From assembly GCA_024762925.1 (NCBI GenBank), contig JANTGM010000011.1:1-64000 (forward strand): a stretch of DNA of 64,000 nucleotides, written 5' to 3'. The position numbers and the translations under genes are program-made. Below, in pieces: positions 24,070 through 33,452 of this stretch. Every line of letters starts with the position of its first letter. The stretch's first letter is position 1. The notes beneath the pieces were generated by a model. That model made no database searches. It saw nothing but the letters and a program-made list of their open reading frames with translations, and had not been told where the DNA came from. The DNA comes from Kofleriaceae bacterium (lineage in GTDB: Bacteria > Myxococcota_A > Polyangia > Haliangiales > Haliangiaceae).

Positions 24070-25254
24070 GTGGGACACACATCCGCAGCGCTACTTCTTC
24101 TCGCCAGCGTTGCGATGGGCTGTGGGCGGAGCGCCAACCCCGAGGACCAAGCGCTCCAGTTCTGGCACACCTTCAACCAGCGGGAAAGCGCGGCGCTTCA
24201 GTCCTGGCTCAGCAAGAGCGAGAAGCGCGCTGTCGTGACCACAATCCTGCCGTTTGCGGTCGCCAATATCCGAGTCCGAAGCGCGATGGCCGAAGGCGCC
24301 TGCCCAGACCTCCTTCGAATCGATTCGACTCGGATCCCCGGCCTGGTCGAGAGCCAACTCATCGAGGAAGTCCCGCCACACGTCTGGAAACGACACTCCT
24401 GGCTCAAGGAAGCTGATGAGCTCGTGCGCTACCGAGATTCTGTCTATGGACTCCCTCAGAGTCTCGATGGCCTCGCACTCATTCGCAAGCGTGATCGCGA
24501 TATTGCCTGGCCCATCAACTCGCTCGACGAATTAGAAAAACTCTCAGCACAGGATGGCCCGCGCCTTGGAATGCTCATCGACGGGTATTGGGTGTTGGCC
24601 TTTCTTCGCGCCGAAGGCAGCAGCCTTCCAAACGCCGCCGCTGAGCCAAGCATCCACAGCGCCGCGGCGGTCCGTGGGCTCGAGCGCTATGCAGCCCTCT
24701 TCCGGTCGGGCGTTGCCATGGATCTTCTGGACGAGCGCTCTCCTTCTCGAGCGATGATTCGCGCGTTTCGCAACGACCAGATAGACATCGCGTTTACGGG
24801 GCCTTGGGACCTTCCAGCGTTGGCGGATGGCGCCCCTGCAATGCTGCAAGTGAGTGCCTTTCCAGGCGCACACGCACCACGAGGTGGTCAAGTCTTGGTC
24901 GTGCCGAGCTGCTCGAAACGTGCAGAACAAGCTTGGGCCCTCGCCTTGGACCTGAGCGCGCCAAAGCTCCAGGCCGAATGGGCAAAGACACTTGGATCGA
25001 TCCCGGTTACGAAAGAGGGCCTCGAGGGCGCAGGTCCACTTGCCAACGCGTTCTACAAAGCGCTCGAGGGAACGCGCCCAATACCGCGTCACGTTCACGC
25101 ACCAGAACTCTTCGACGACCTTTCTCCGGCAGTATTGGCGGTTGTGGGTGGCGATGCGACCGCGGAAGAGGCTCTCGCTGGTGTGAACCGATCCTGGCGG
25201 CGGCTCTACAACCTGCCTCCAGAAGACTCCTTACCTCGTGAGGACTCCGAATGA
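24070..25254 (+). CDS. Solute-binding lipoprotein (ABC sugar-binding type) without its own transporter
   Basis: A 394-residue lipoprotein (lipobox VAMGC, Cys18) of the MalE-like family 1 binding-protein fold. Family features are LQFWHTFNQRE, YGLPQSLDGLALI and DIAFTGPWDLPALA. GTG start at 24070; the ATG-like alternatives lie inside the signal peptide. Its stop overlaps the histidine kinase start (ATGA). Because no permease or ATPase is joined to it, it probably presents a ligand to the neighbouring sensor kinase rather than feeding transport (inference from operon structure). Confidence 0.8.
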   Translation: MGHTSAALLLLASVAMGCGRSANPEDQALQFWHTFNQRESAALQSWLSKSEKRAVVTTILPFAVANIRVRSAMAEGACPDLLRIDSTRIPGLVESQLIEEVPPHVWKRHSWLKEADELVRYRDSVYGLPQSLDGLALIRKRDRDIAWPINSLDELEKLSAQDGPRLGMLIDGYWVLAFLRAEGSSLPNAAAEPSIHSAAAVRGLERYAALFRSGVAMDLLDERSPSRAMIRAFRNDQIDIAFTGPWDLPALADGAPAMLQVSAFPGAHAPRGGQVLVVPSCSKRAEQAWALALDLSAPKLQAEWAKTLGSIPVTKEGLEGAGPLANAFYKALEGTRPIPRHVHAPELFDDLSPAVLAVVGGDATAEEALAGVNRSWRRLYNLPPEDSLPREDSE

Positions 25255-27011
25255 ATCTCAGCATTCGCTCGCGAGTCCGAATTATTCTGGCCGTCGCCGC
25301 CATTGTTCCGGTCCTTGCGGTTGGCTCGCTTGCGATCTATCGCGCCAACGCGGAAGTGGAATCGGAGGTGGTCCGTGGCCGGCTGGCTCAGGTCAGTGCC
25401 CTAGCCTCCTCCCTCGACGAAACTCTTCAGGGAGCGCGCCGGTCGCTTGAACTCGCAGGGGCTTGGTGGGCTGACGAACTCGAGGTCGGTGAAACCAATA
25501 GCCCCGAATCGCAGCGAGTGATGCACCGCCTGTGGCGACGCTTGCACCGAGAAGTCCCAATCTACAGCAGCCTCAGTATTCTAGATCTCGATGGCAATAC
25601 GATTTTCGGGAAGCCTCTCGAAGCAGACCCGAACTTGGGAGCTCACAGTTTTGGCGGCTTTATCGGTGATGTCGTGTACGACGAGGGCGCGCCCTATGTG
25701 CCTGTGGTAACGCAAGCACGCAATCGGGCTGGAGAACGCATTGGAGTCCTGGTCGCCCGCATCGATTTGAGCTTTGTTGCGAATTCGCTGGAAGGCGTCC
25801 CACTTGGCAAGCAAGCCCGGCTCCTGGTGCTTGACGGCAGGGGACAGGCCATTGCTCGAACCGACGGAGGTACTCTCTCCGAGCGTGACCCAACGCTGGA
25901 TCTCGTCGTTCAGACCGCCCTTGGACGAGCCGGCGAAGGCGAGGCGCGAGCTGAAGGCCGACTCTCGATCTACCGAAGCCTGGTGGCGTTTCAGTCCAGG
26001 CGTGCCATCCCATGGGTTCTCGTGCTCGATCAGCCTGAGTCTGAAGCCTTCGCGCTCGCAAGACAAGCTGCATGGGACACTGCGATTATTTCCCTCGTGG
26101 TCCTCGCATTGGTGATTGTCTTAGGTGCAGTTCTGGCCACACAACTCACGCGCCCGCTGTGGCTCCTCGCAAAACGGGCAGATGCGATCGCCGAAGGTCA
26201 GGTGCATACGGACAGTCCACCGCTATCCGCTCCTGGGGAGATTGGCGTGCTCGCGATGCGGCTCGAAGAAATGGCGGACAAGATTGCAGAACGCGAGAAA
26301 CTGCAGGCCGCCCTTGCCCATGAAGATAGGCTCGCCACAGTTGGAACCATGGCCGCCAGTGTCGCTCATGAAATCAACAACCCTCTCACGACAATCCTCG
26401 GCTATTCGCAATTGCTTGCCGAAGACAAAGACTCGGATCACCCAGACAGCGCGGGGTTGTTGCTCATCGCCGACGAAGCAACGCGCATGAAGACCATCGT
26501 GAGCACTATGCTGGAGTATTCGCGAACCGAATCGGGAACCACCGAGAGCGCGAAGCTCCAAGCCGTCTTACAGCGCGTACAAGCGCTCCTTAGCCCTGCG
26601 CTCAAGAAAACAAAGGTACAGCTTGCCCTCCAACTAGACGATGAACTGCCCGCGGTCGCGGCAGGCAGCCAGAGCTTGCAGCAAATCTTTGTCAACCTCA
26701 TTCAGAACGCGTCGCAGGCGATGGAGCTGGGAGGCAAGGTTTGGGTGGCTGCAAGCGTCGTCGACGATACAGTGGTTGCAACCGTCAGCGACGAAGGTCC
26801 GGGGATTCCTCCAGAAGAACAAAGCCGAGTGTTTGACGCATTCTTCACCACCAAGCAGGCGGCACAGGGCACCGGGCTTGGACTTGCTGTTGTCAAACAC
26901 CTGGTGAGTGAGTTTCGCGGAAGCATTACAGCGGGCAGCAGAGACAGTGGCAATGGCGCTTGCATGACGCTCGTGATACCCACCCTGCAGAGCCACGGAG
27001 AACAAGAATGA
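25251..27011 (+). CDS. Membrane sensor histidine kinase (Cache-like, HAMP, HisKA, HATPase)
   Basis: A 586-residue protein. TM1 spans about 11-30 and a periplasmic Cache-like sensor about 35-275. TM2 spans about 277-298 and HAMP about 299-350. HisKA carries the phospho-acceptor His373 in VAHEINNPLT. A HATPase domain has its N box in QIFVNLIQNASQAM, G1 in VSDEGPGIP and G2 in GTGLGLAVVK. It is a NtrB/ZraS-like kinase expected to phosphorylate the following regulator. It is coupled by 4-base overlaps to genes on both sides. Confidence 0.93.
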   Translation: MNLSIRSRVRIILAVAAIVPVLAVGSLAIYRANAEVESEVVRGRLAQVSALASSLDETLQGARRSLELAGAWWADELEVGETNSPESQRVMHRLWRRLHREVPIYSSLSILDLDGNTIFGKPLEADPNLGAHSFGGFIGDVVYDEGAPYVPVVTQARNRAGERIGVLVARIDLSFVANSLEGVPLGKQARLLVLDGRGQAIARTDGGTLSERDPTLDLVVQTALGRAGEGEARAEGRLSIYRSLVAFQSRRAIPWVLVLDQPESEAFALARQAAWDTAIISLVVLALVIVLGAVLATQLTRPLWLLAKRADAIAEGQVHTDSPPLSAPGEIGVLAMRLEEMADKIAEREKLQAALAHEDRLATVGTMAASVAHEINNPLTTILGYSQLLAEDKDSDHPDSAGLLLIADEATRMKTIVSTMLEYSRTESGTTESAKLQAVLQRVQALLSPALKKTKVQLALQLDDELPAVAAGSQSLQQIFVNLIQNASQAMELGGKVWVAASVVDDTVVATVSDEGPGIPPEEQSRVFDAFFTTKQAAQGTGLGLAVVKHLVSEFRGSITAGSRDSGNGACMTLVIPTLQSHGEQE

Positions 27012-28342
27012 GCGCGAACATCTTAGTCATTGATGACGAATCTGGAATCCGCAGTTTGTGCGCCGACGTGCTACGCCGTGTGGGCTACCAAGTGGAGGTC
27101 GCGGAGACCGGCGAGGAGGGGCTTGCCGCCGCAAATGCAAAGCACTTTGATTTGGTGCTGAGCGACATAAATCTACCAGGGCTCAGCGGCATTGCTGTCG
27201 TTGAGCAGTTACTCGGCGAGGGCAAGGGTCCCACCGTCTTGCTCATGACCGCGTTTCCCTCAGTTTCCACGGCCGTTCAGGGAATGAAACTTGGAGCGCG
27301 AGACTACCTCACCAAGCCTTTCACACCCGATGAGCTGCGTATGGCGACTGCCCGAGCACTCGACGAGGACCGCCTTCGGTCACAGAACCAGCAACTGCGC
27401 CAAGAACTCGGCTATGGCCGTCTGCTAGGCCAGAGCACTCCAATGAAAGAGCTGCGCGCAACGATCGCAAAGGTCGCAAAATCAGAGGCGACGGTGCTCA
27501 TCACTGGAGAGAGTGGCACAGGCAAGGAACTCGTTGCGCGGGCTATCCACTACGAGGGGTTCCGAGCTGGTCACAACTTCGTTGCAGTGAATTGTGGCGC
27601 ATTGGTTGGCTCTCTTCTCGAATCAGAATTATTCGGACACTTGCGCGGTTCGTTCACAGGAGCGAGTTCCAACAAGCAAGGGCTCTTTGTCGCTGCCGAG
27701 TGTGGCTCCCTGTTTCTCGACGAAATCGGTGAGCTCCCTCTGGAACTACAACCCAAGCTTTTGCGTGCCCTGCAAGAAGGCGAAGTCCGCCCAGTTGGTG
27801 CAAGCAAGTCAACCAAGGTCAATGTACGCCTCATTGCGGCCACGAATCGTCAACTGGCTGAGCTTGTCGAGGATAAGTCGTTTCGAGAAGACCTGTACTA
27901 CCGACTCAACGTCATAACAATTGATGTGCCACCACTGCGCGAGCGTGCACGCGACATCCCAGATCTGGCCCTGCACTTCGCCACGCGAGCGGCAGAAAAG
28001 TCGCGCCGCCCGCCTCTCGCTATCCGGCAAGACGCCTACGAATGGCTTATCAAACAAGCGTGGCCCGGGAACATTCGCGAGCTAGAGAACGCGGTTGAGC
28101 GAGCCGTCGTGCTTGCCTCTGGCGAAGAGCTTGGCGTCGATGATTTTGAAATCCGAGCCACCCCCGCGCCCAAGCGACAGAGCGCGGACGTTGATGAATT
28201 GATCTCGATCGACGAGCTGGAGCGACGCCACATCATGAGAGTCCTGGACGCCTGCGAAGGCCAGAAAACCAAAGCCTCCGCAATTTTGGGCATCAATCGC
28301 ACGACTCTTTGGAAGAAGCTGCGACAGTACGGAGTCGAGTAA
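27008..28342 (+). CDS. NtrC-family sigma54-dependent response regulator
   Basis: A 444-residue protein. The receiver has Asp9, Asp10, phospho-acceptor Asp53 and Lys103. The AAA+ domain has GESGTGKE (167-174) and Walker B LFLDEI. A Fis-type helix-turn-helix ends the protein (KTKASAILGINRTTLWKKLRQYGVE). The sigma54-contact loop reads GSFTGA (214-219) instead of GAFTGA. It should activate a sigma54 promoter after phosphorylation by the upstream kinase. ATG at 27008 overlaps the kinase stop. Confidence 0.93.
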   Translation: MSANILVIDDESGIRSLCADVLRRVGYQVEVAETGEEGLAAANAKHFDLVLSDINLPGLSGIAVVEQLLGEGKGPTVLLMTAFPSVSTAVQGMKLGARDYLTKPFTPDELRMATARALDEDRLRSQNQQLRQELGYGRLLGQSTPMKELRATIAKVAKSEATVLITGESGTGKELVARAIHYEGFRAGHNFVAVNCGALVGSLLESELFGHLRGSFTGASSNKQGLFVAAECGSLFLDEIGELPLELQPKLLRALQEGEVRPVGASKSTKVNVRLIAATNRQLAELVEDKSFREDLYYRLNVITIDVPPLRERARDIPDLALHFATRAAEKSRRPPLAIRQDAYEWLIKQAWPGNIRELENAVERAVVLASGEELGVDDFEIRATPAPKRQSADVDELISIDELERRHIMRVLDACEGQKTKASAILGINRTTLWKKLRQYGVE

Positions 28343-28434
28343 ATCTGCACCGCCTTCACCAACTCGAGGTCGCGGCAACCGACAGCATCCCTCTCTGCCT
28401 CTAGCGGCTCGTTTTGGTCCTCGTAGCTCCATGT

Positions 28435-28440
28435 TAGCCT
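28435..28440 (+). promoter_or_regulatory. -10-like hexamer directly before the WD40 gene
   Basis: TAGCCT ends 6 bases before the ATG at 28447. The -35 region (TTTTGG at 17 bases) is poor. Consistent with a leaderless start. Confidence 0.35.
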
Positions 28441-28446
28441 TTGGCC

Positions 28447-30417
28447 ATGCATAGGCCGTTGTTGCTGCTATCGCTCCTCGTTTGTGTCTCTTGCAAGAGT
28501 CGTGAGAGCAAGCCACCCGATGTTGATCACGCACCCGTCGCTGCGCCGGAGAAGGACGGGGAGCCCAAAGTTGTCGAAAAGAGCATGCTCGACCTCTATG
28601 GCGATGCGTTGCCACAGGGAGCGACAGGCCGCCTAGGAAGTCTTCGCATGGTCGACCGCAGCATTCGGCAGATGATCTTCACTCCTGAAGGCAGCCAGGT
28701 AATCTCAACACATCGCGACGGCTACCAGATTTGGAACCTCACCGATGGCAGTCGGGGAGCAGTGCTCGAGCACGAGAGCCCTGGTGATTTGATGGCGATA
28801 TCTCCCAACGGAAACTTGCTCGCGACGGGCGACGATGAAGGTGCCACGGTGCAGATCTGGGACATGGGCACCGGCAAGAAGAGCGCCCAAGTTGCAGCGA
28901 GTAGCCACCTTATTGGACTCTGCTTCTTGAGCAACAAGAACCTCATGGCGGCATTCGCCAAAGGCGAGATTCGAATTTGGGATCTGGACGGCGAAGGCAC
29001 CGTATTTCAAGGGAAGTGGCAAGATCCCACCACCCTTTCCTGCGCACCAAAGGTCGGCTGGGCAGCAGTAGGGACGGACGACGGACATGCCTTTGCCATT
29101 GAAATCGACACTAAGAATTTCTCCGTAAAGGGGGCGACCGAGCTTGGCAAGGCGAGCAAGGCGATAACGACTTCCGCCGTGGCCTCTGATGGCTCGAGCT
29201 TTGCTTTTGGCAGCGCCGACGAGAACATCTACCTTTGGTACGAGCCAAAGGAGGGCGAGCCCTTCTCTATGCAGGCACATGATCGCACGGTTGAGAACCT
29301 CGCCTACACTGCCGATAACAGCGAGCTCTACTCAACCGGAGGAGATTCGTGGTTTCGCAAATGGAACCCGAAGGATGGCGAGCTCATCGAGGAGTTGCCT
29401 GGAATCGATGGGCTTGATGCCCAGCTGATGGCGCTGTCTCCGGATGGAAACTTGCTCGTCTCGTGGAGCCAACACGGCGGGGCACGAGGATCGGAAGCTG
29501 GACGTTGGTGGCTCTGGAATGCGAAGACGGGCGCCTTGCTGCTGGAACCCGAGCGACACCGAGGGGCGATCACCTCAGTACAATTCTCACCGGATGGAAC
29601 GCAGATCGTCACCACCAGTGAGGACAAGTCGGCACGACTGTGGGATGCAAAATCCACAAAGAGTGCCGGCGAGCTGGCTGGGGCGGCCGGGATTGTCAAC
29701 GCAGCGCACTTCTCAAACGACGGCAAGACCGTGTTTAGCGCGGGAGCGGATGCCGTTGTGCGCGCTTGGGCAGTTGATGCGGATACCAAGAGTGTCGTGA
29801 TTGATGGCGTTGGTGGCGCTGTGAATTGCTTTCTCATGACGAACGATGGGCAACGGGTGATCACAGGAGACCAAATTGGTCGAGTCTGGTCATGGGACCG
29901 GACCTCGGGAAATCAGATCCAGGCCTACGATGGAAGGCGCTATTCCGCCATCTATGACATTGCCCTCTCCCCAGATGGCAGACTTCTGGCGATTGCTGGC
30001 AGCGCTCGCATTGTTGGCGTCATCGACCTTGAGCGCGGTCAGGAAATTGCTGAGCTCAACCCCGGCGACACCACTGCGAACTTCGCGGTGGCATTCTCGC
30101 CCGATGGAACACTGCTCGCGACAGCTGGCGATGGTCACGAGATCCAGCTCTGGAACACCAAAGACTGGACGCGAAGAATCACCCTTGATGGTCACGATGG
30201 CACCGTCCGAGCACTCGCCTTTCGTCCCGATAGCAAACGTCTGATCTCTGGCGGCAACGATGAAATGGTTCGCATCTGGGATGTTGCGAGCGGTAAGCAA
30301 TCCGCTGCGCTTGAAGGCCATGAGGGTGTGGTTACGAGCGTTGCTGTTGCGCCCGATGGCAGCCAATTTGTCTCGGCAAGTCGCGATCGCACAGCGCTCA
30401 TCTGGCGTATGCCCTAG
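28447..30417 (+). CDS. WD40 beta-propeller lipoprotein
   Basis: A 656-residue lipoprotein (lipobox VCVSC, Cys16) made almost wholly of WD40-type repeats from about residue 60 to the end, enough for two propellers. Typical units are SVQFSPDGTQIVTTSEDKSARLWD, ALAFRPDSKRLISGGNDEMVRIWD and SVAVAPDGSQFVSASRDRTALIW. It is probably a protein-interaction platform in the periplasm or on the outer membrane. It follows the sigma54 regulator by 104 bases and may belong to its regulon, but nothing in the sequence proves this. Confidence 0.88.
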   Translation: MHRPLLLLSLLVCVSCKSRESKPPDVDHAPVAAPEKDGEPKVVEKSMLDLYGDALPQGATGRLGSLRMVDRSIRQMIFTPEGSQVISTHRDGYQIWNLTDGSRGAVLEHESPGDLMAISPNGNLLATGDDEGATVQIWDMGTGKKSAQVAASSHLIGLCFLSNKNLMAAFAKGEIRIWDLDGEGTVFQGKWQDPTTLSCAPKVGWAAVGTDDGHAFAIEIDTKNFSVKGATELGKASKAITTSAVASDGSSFAFGSADENIYLWYEPKEGEPFSMQAHDRTVENLAYTADNSELYSTGGDSWFRKWNPKDGELIEELPGIDGLDAQLMALSPDGNLLVSWSQHGGARGSEAGRWWLWNAKTGALLLEPERHRGAITSVQFSPDGTQIVTTSEDKSARLWDAKSTKSAGELAGAAGIVNAAHFSNDGKTVFSAGADAVVRAWAVDADTKSVVIDGVGGAVNCFLMTNDGQRVITGDQIGRVWSWDRTSGNQIQAYDGRRYSAIYDIALSPDGRLLAIAGSARIVGVIDLERGQEIAELNPGDTTANFAVAFSPDGTLLATAGDGHEIQLWNTKDWTRRITLDGHDGTVRALAFRPDSKRLISGGNDEMVRIWDVASGKQSAALEGHEGVVTSVAVAPDGSQFVSASRDRTALIWRMP

Positions 30418-30635
30418 GCTTTGGCGGTACGTTTGTTCGCTGACAGGGCGCGCAAAGCGAGTTTGGGGCAACTGACCTATCAAGCAACGATGAGCGTTGG
30501 CTCGTCAACGCGTCCACCGGGACGAAGCCCGCTTGACAATCCGACAGTCTGAGGTTCAAAGCGTCCATGTACTCGCGGCCCTCGCTCTCAACTGGGCCAG
30601 CGAGTACCTCTCGTCAACAGAGTCGGTTCGACACG

Positions 30636-31043
30636 CTAGAACGCCAACAAGTACCACTTGTCGCCGCGCCGTATCAGTTCCATCGTCTCGGGTGAGGTGC
30701 CGCTGGGCCCAAAGACGAAATTCACCTGGGCCCAGTCTCCGCTAACGCGAGCTTCGCCAATGAGTTTCCCCTTGCCAAACTGACTCACGAATTCGGGCCA
30801 GTCGCTACCATCAACGGTTTGCGCACAAACTCGTCTTGCAAACTCGTTTGCCTCGCCCTCGGGATCACACAGGCTCGCGAGGTGATCACTCTTGCGCTCT
30901 TTGGCCGCAAAGAAGATGGATGAAACCACGCGTTTTGGATTGCCAAAATCCACCTCGGCAGCGCCTCGATCGTCGATCTTCTTGGAGCAACTTAAGGCAA
31001 GGCTGACTCCAAGCGAGGCCAACAGTAGTGGGTGCAACGTCAT
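30636..31043 (-). CDS. Small lipoprotein of unknown function
   Basis: A 135-residue lipoprotein (lipobox ALSC, Cys19). The mature domain (PKRVVSSIFFAAKERKSDHLASLC, then VNFVFGP, MELIRRGDKWYLLAF) has the outline of an NTF2-like or DUF4878-like fold. That assignment is tentative. The ATG at 31043 is chosen because it starts the signal peptide; TACAAC lies 7 bases before it. Divergent from the sugar ABC operon. The 218-base region downstream (30418-30635) holds only a small inverted repeat, GCGTTG/CAACGC near 30494-30511. Confidence 0.65.
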   Translation of the reverse strand: MTLHPLLLASLGVSLALSCSKKIDDRGAAEVDFGNPKRVVSSIFFAAKERKSDHLASLCDPEGEANEFARRVCAQTVDGSDWPEFVSQFGKGKLIGEARVSGDWAQVNFVFGPSGTSPETMELIRRGDKWYLLAF

Positions 31044-31148
31044 TCGCTGTGTTGTACCGAGTTCAGGCTTGTTGAGAAAGGCAACGTGCACAATGCAACA
31101 CCTGTGTGTTGATTGCCTACCTGCCCAATAAAATCAGGACATTCGGCC

Positions 31149-31164
31149 TGGCCAGCAGTTTGCT
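31149..31164 (+). promoter_or_regulatory. Sigma54-like promoter element before malK
   Basis: TGGCCAGCAGTTTGCT matches the -24/-12 pattern. GG (31150-31151) and GC (31162-31163) are exactly ten bases apart, and the -12 part is TTTGCT. The predicted transcript would start about 3 bases before the malK ATG. TAATAC (31164-31169) could instead serve as a sigma70 -10, 8 bases before the ATG. Confidence 0.4.
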
Positions 31165-31177
31165 AATACGCAACAGA

Positions 31178-32254
31178 ATGAGTGAAGTTCGTCTTACTGG
31201 GGTGAGCAAGCGCTACGACGCAGTCTCCCGCCCAGCACTTGAAAGTCTCGATCTAACGATCCCCAATGGCGAGCTCGCCGTGCTCGTTGGACCGTCAGGC
31301 TGTGGAAAGTCCACAACGCTTCGGATTGTTGCCGGCCTTGAAGAGGCCAGCACTGGCAAGGTCTTCATTGGCGACACCAACGTCACGAATATCCCCCCAG
31401 CAAATCGCGATATCGCCATGGTGTTCCAGAGCTACGCGCTCTATCCACACATGAGCGTCTTCGACAATCTGGCATTCGCTCTCCGTATTCAGAAATGTGA
31501 TGAGAAAGAAATCCGTGAGCGGGTGCAACAGGTCGCCCGTTCCCTCAGCATTGATGACTACCTAGAACGAAAACCCAAGGCGCTTTCCGGTGGCCAGCGC
31601 CAACGTGTCGCGATTGGCCGGGCCGTTGTTCGCAACCCGAAGGTCTTTCTCTTCGACGAGCCTCTCAGCAACTTGGACGCAAAGCTCCGCGGTGAGATGC
31701 GCAAGGAAATCGCGCGCATTCACAACTCTAGCGATCACACTACCTCCCTATATGTCACCCACGATCAAATCGAGGCGATGACGCTCGCGGATCGCATTGT
31801 CGTTCTCAAAGACGGGCTCGTTCAGCAAGTGGGCTCGCCTATCGAAATTTACGACAACCCGGAAAACCGATTTGTCGCGGGGTTCTTTGGAACACCAGCC
31901 ATGAACTTCCTCACAGCTGATGCAATTCAGAAGAATGACACCTTGCATGCCAGCGGCGAAGGCTTCTCACTGCCTCTTGGTAAGGAGGTTGGCGCCTGCG
32001 ACAGAGTCACGGTTGGAATTCGCCCGGAATCGATCAGCCTTCACGGAGAGAGCGATGCCCCGACCATGAAGGCGAGCGTGCACCTAAGAGAAGTTCTGGG
32101 CGCTGAAGTTCTGCTGCACGTTGATAGTCCTGCTGGCGAATTGACCGTGCGCACGGAAGCCCATGCCGAGGCACGCGAAGGCGACAATCTCACACTCTAC
32201 CTCCCAACCGACAAGCTGCACATCTTCGACGCGGCGAGCGAGAACCGGATCTAG
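31178..32254 (+). CDS. Sugar ABC transporter ATPase, MalK/UgpC type
   Basis: A 358-residue protein. It has Walker A GPSGCGKST, Q-loop FQSYALYPH, signature LSGGQRQRVAIGRA, Walker B VFLFDEPLSNLD and the H-loop YVTHDQIEAM. A C-terminal TOBE-type domain follows (about 240-358, with GIRPESISL). It energises uptake by the three downstream proteins. ATG at 31178 gives the standard N-terminus MSEVRLTGVSKRYD; there is no Shine-Dalgarno sequence, which is unusual for a first gene. First gene of the KEFG operon. Confidence 0.95.
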   Translation: MSEVRLTGVSKRYDAVSRPALESLDLTIPNGELAVLVGPSGCGKSTTLRIVAGLEEASTGKVFIGDTNVTNIPPANRDIAMVFQSYALYPHMSVFDNLAFALRIQKCDEKEIRERVQQVARSLSIDDYLERKPKALSGGQRQRVAIGRAVVRNPKVFLFDEPLSNLDAKLRGEMRKEIARIHNSSDHTTSLYVTHDQIEAMTLADRIVVLKDGLVQQVGSPIEIYDNPENRFVAGFFGTPAMNFLTADAIQKNDTLHASGEGFSLPLGKEVGACDRVTVGIRPESISLHGESDAPTMKASVHLREVLGAEVLLHVDSPAGELTVRTEAHAEAREGDNLTLYLPTDKLHIFDAASENRI

Positions 32255-32264
32255 ACACCGTCCA

Positions 32265-33452
32265 ATGCCTCGCGTCCTCACTCTGCTCTTTGTGTTCCTG
32301 CTCGGTTGTCGCGCCGATGCAGATCCAGATAGCGTGCTTCTCTGGCACGCCTACAGCGGAGCTGAGCAGGACGCGCTACGAGAGTCTGTTGCTCGAATCG
32401 AGCGCGAGCAAGGCATCAAAGTTCGCCTCGTCTCTGTGCCTTATGAAGCATTTGCCGACAAGCTGACGGCGGCCATTCCAAACGGCAACGGGCCTGATCT
32501 CTTTGTCTTCGCCCATGATCGCATCGGGCATTGGACCGCCAACCATCTGATCGAACCGCTGGAGTACTACGTCGACGACAGCATCGCCAACCGATATGCC
32601 TTTGAAGCAATCTCGGCGATGAGCTACGAAGGCTCGCTCTACGGGCTCCCGCTCGCGGTAAAATCGGTCGCGCTATTCTACCGCACCGACATCTTGAAGG
32701 AGCCACCATCCGAGACCAACCAGCTCTTCGCAATGAATGAGCTCTATACACACGCTTGGGATGGCTATCCACTCGTATACGAAAACACCAATCTCTATCC
32801 ACACGCTCTCTGGCTTCACGGGTTTGGTGGCAGCCTGTTTGACAAGGATGGACAGCGCACAAGCTTGGCCACGCCTGAAGCCGTTGCCGCCCTCACGTTC
32901 GCGCGAAAGCTCGACCGAGACAAAGTAGTCCCCGGTGGCGTCGATGCTCGCATGGTTGCCACGCTGTTCAACGAGGGCAAGGCCGCGATGGCGATTTCCG
33001 GTCCGTGGTTTCAAAACGACATCAATGATGATGTGCCATGGGCTGTTGCCACCCTGCCAATGGTCTCCGACACTGGACTCGCGGCAAAGCCGTTCTTGGG
33101 CGTCGAAGGCATTCTCATGTCCTCACGAGCGAAAAACAAGGACCGAGCGTTTGCCGTGCTTGACGCCCTCACCAGCGACGATGACGCCGTCTTTCGGGCC
33201 ATTGCGGCCAAGCAGATTGTGCCGAATCAAGCAGCGTACGAAACCTCAGAAATCTCCAAGAACCCCGCCCTTATGGCGTTTCGCAAACAACTCGACTCGA
33301 CAGTTCCCATGTCAGCATCGCCACTTATGCGCTCGGTCTGGACTCCGTACCAAAACGCCCTATTGAAAGTCATCGACCAAGGTGATGACGTTGCGGATGC
33401 GCTTCGCTCAGCCGAGTCGGAAATGAAAAGCTACGCCGAGGGCCAACAGTGA
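32265..33452 (+). CDS. Sugar-binding lipoprotein of the ABC transporter
   Basis: A 395-residue lipoprotein (lipobox FLLGC, Cys15), MalE-like. Family features are LLWHAYSGAEQDALRESVARIERE, GPDLFVFAHDRIGHW, YGLPLAVKSVALFYRTD and KAAMAISGPW. It has the length and motifs of maltose or maltodextrin binding proteins; the true sugar is not established. It starts 10 bases after the ATPase stop and overlaps the permease start (GTGA). Confidence 0.92.
   Translation: MPRVLTLLFVFLLGCRADADPDSVLLWHAYSGAEQDALRESVARIEREQGIKVRLVSVPYEAFADKLTAAIPNGNGPDLFVFAHDRIGHWTANHLIEPLEYYVDDSIANRYAFEAISAMSYEGSLYGLPLAVKSVALFYRTDILKEPPSETNQLFAMNELYTHAWDGYPLVYENTNLYPHALWLHGFGGSLFDKDGQRTSLATPEAVAALTFARKLDRDKVVPGGVDARMVATLFNEGKAAMAISGPWFQNDINDDVPWAVATLPMVSDTGLAAKPFLGVEGILMSSRAKNKDRAFAVLDALTSDDDAVFRAIAAKQIVPNQAAYETSEISKNPALMAFRKQLDSTVPMSASPLMRSVWTPYQNALLKVIDQGDDVADALRSAESEMKSYAEGQQ

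Noticed and set aside
30418-30635. Possible small RNA or gene in the 218-base gap
   Set aside because: Only one 6-bp inverted repeat was found; no promoter, terminator or convincing short coding frame.
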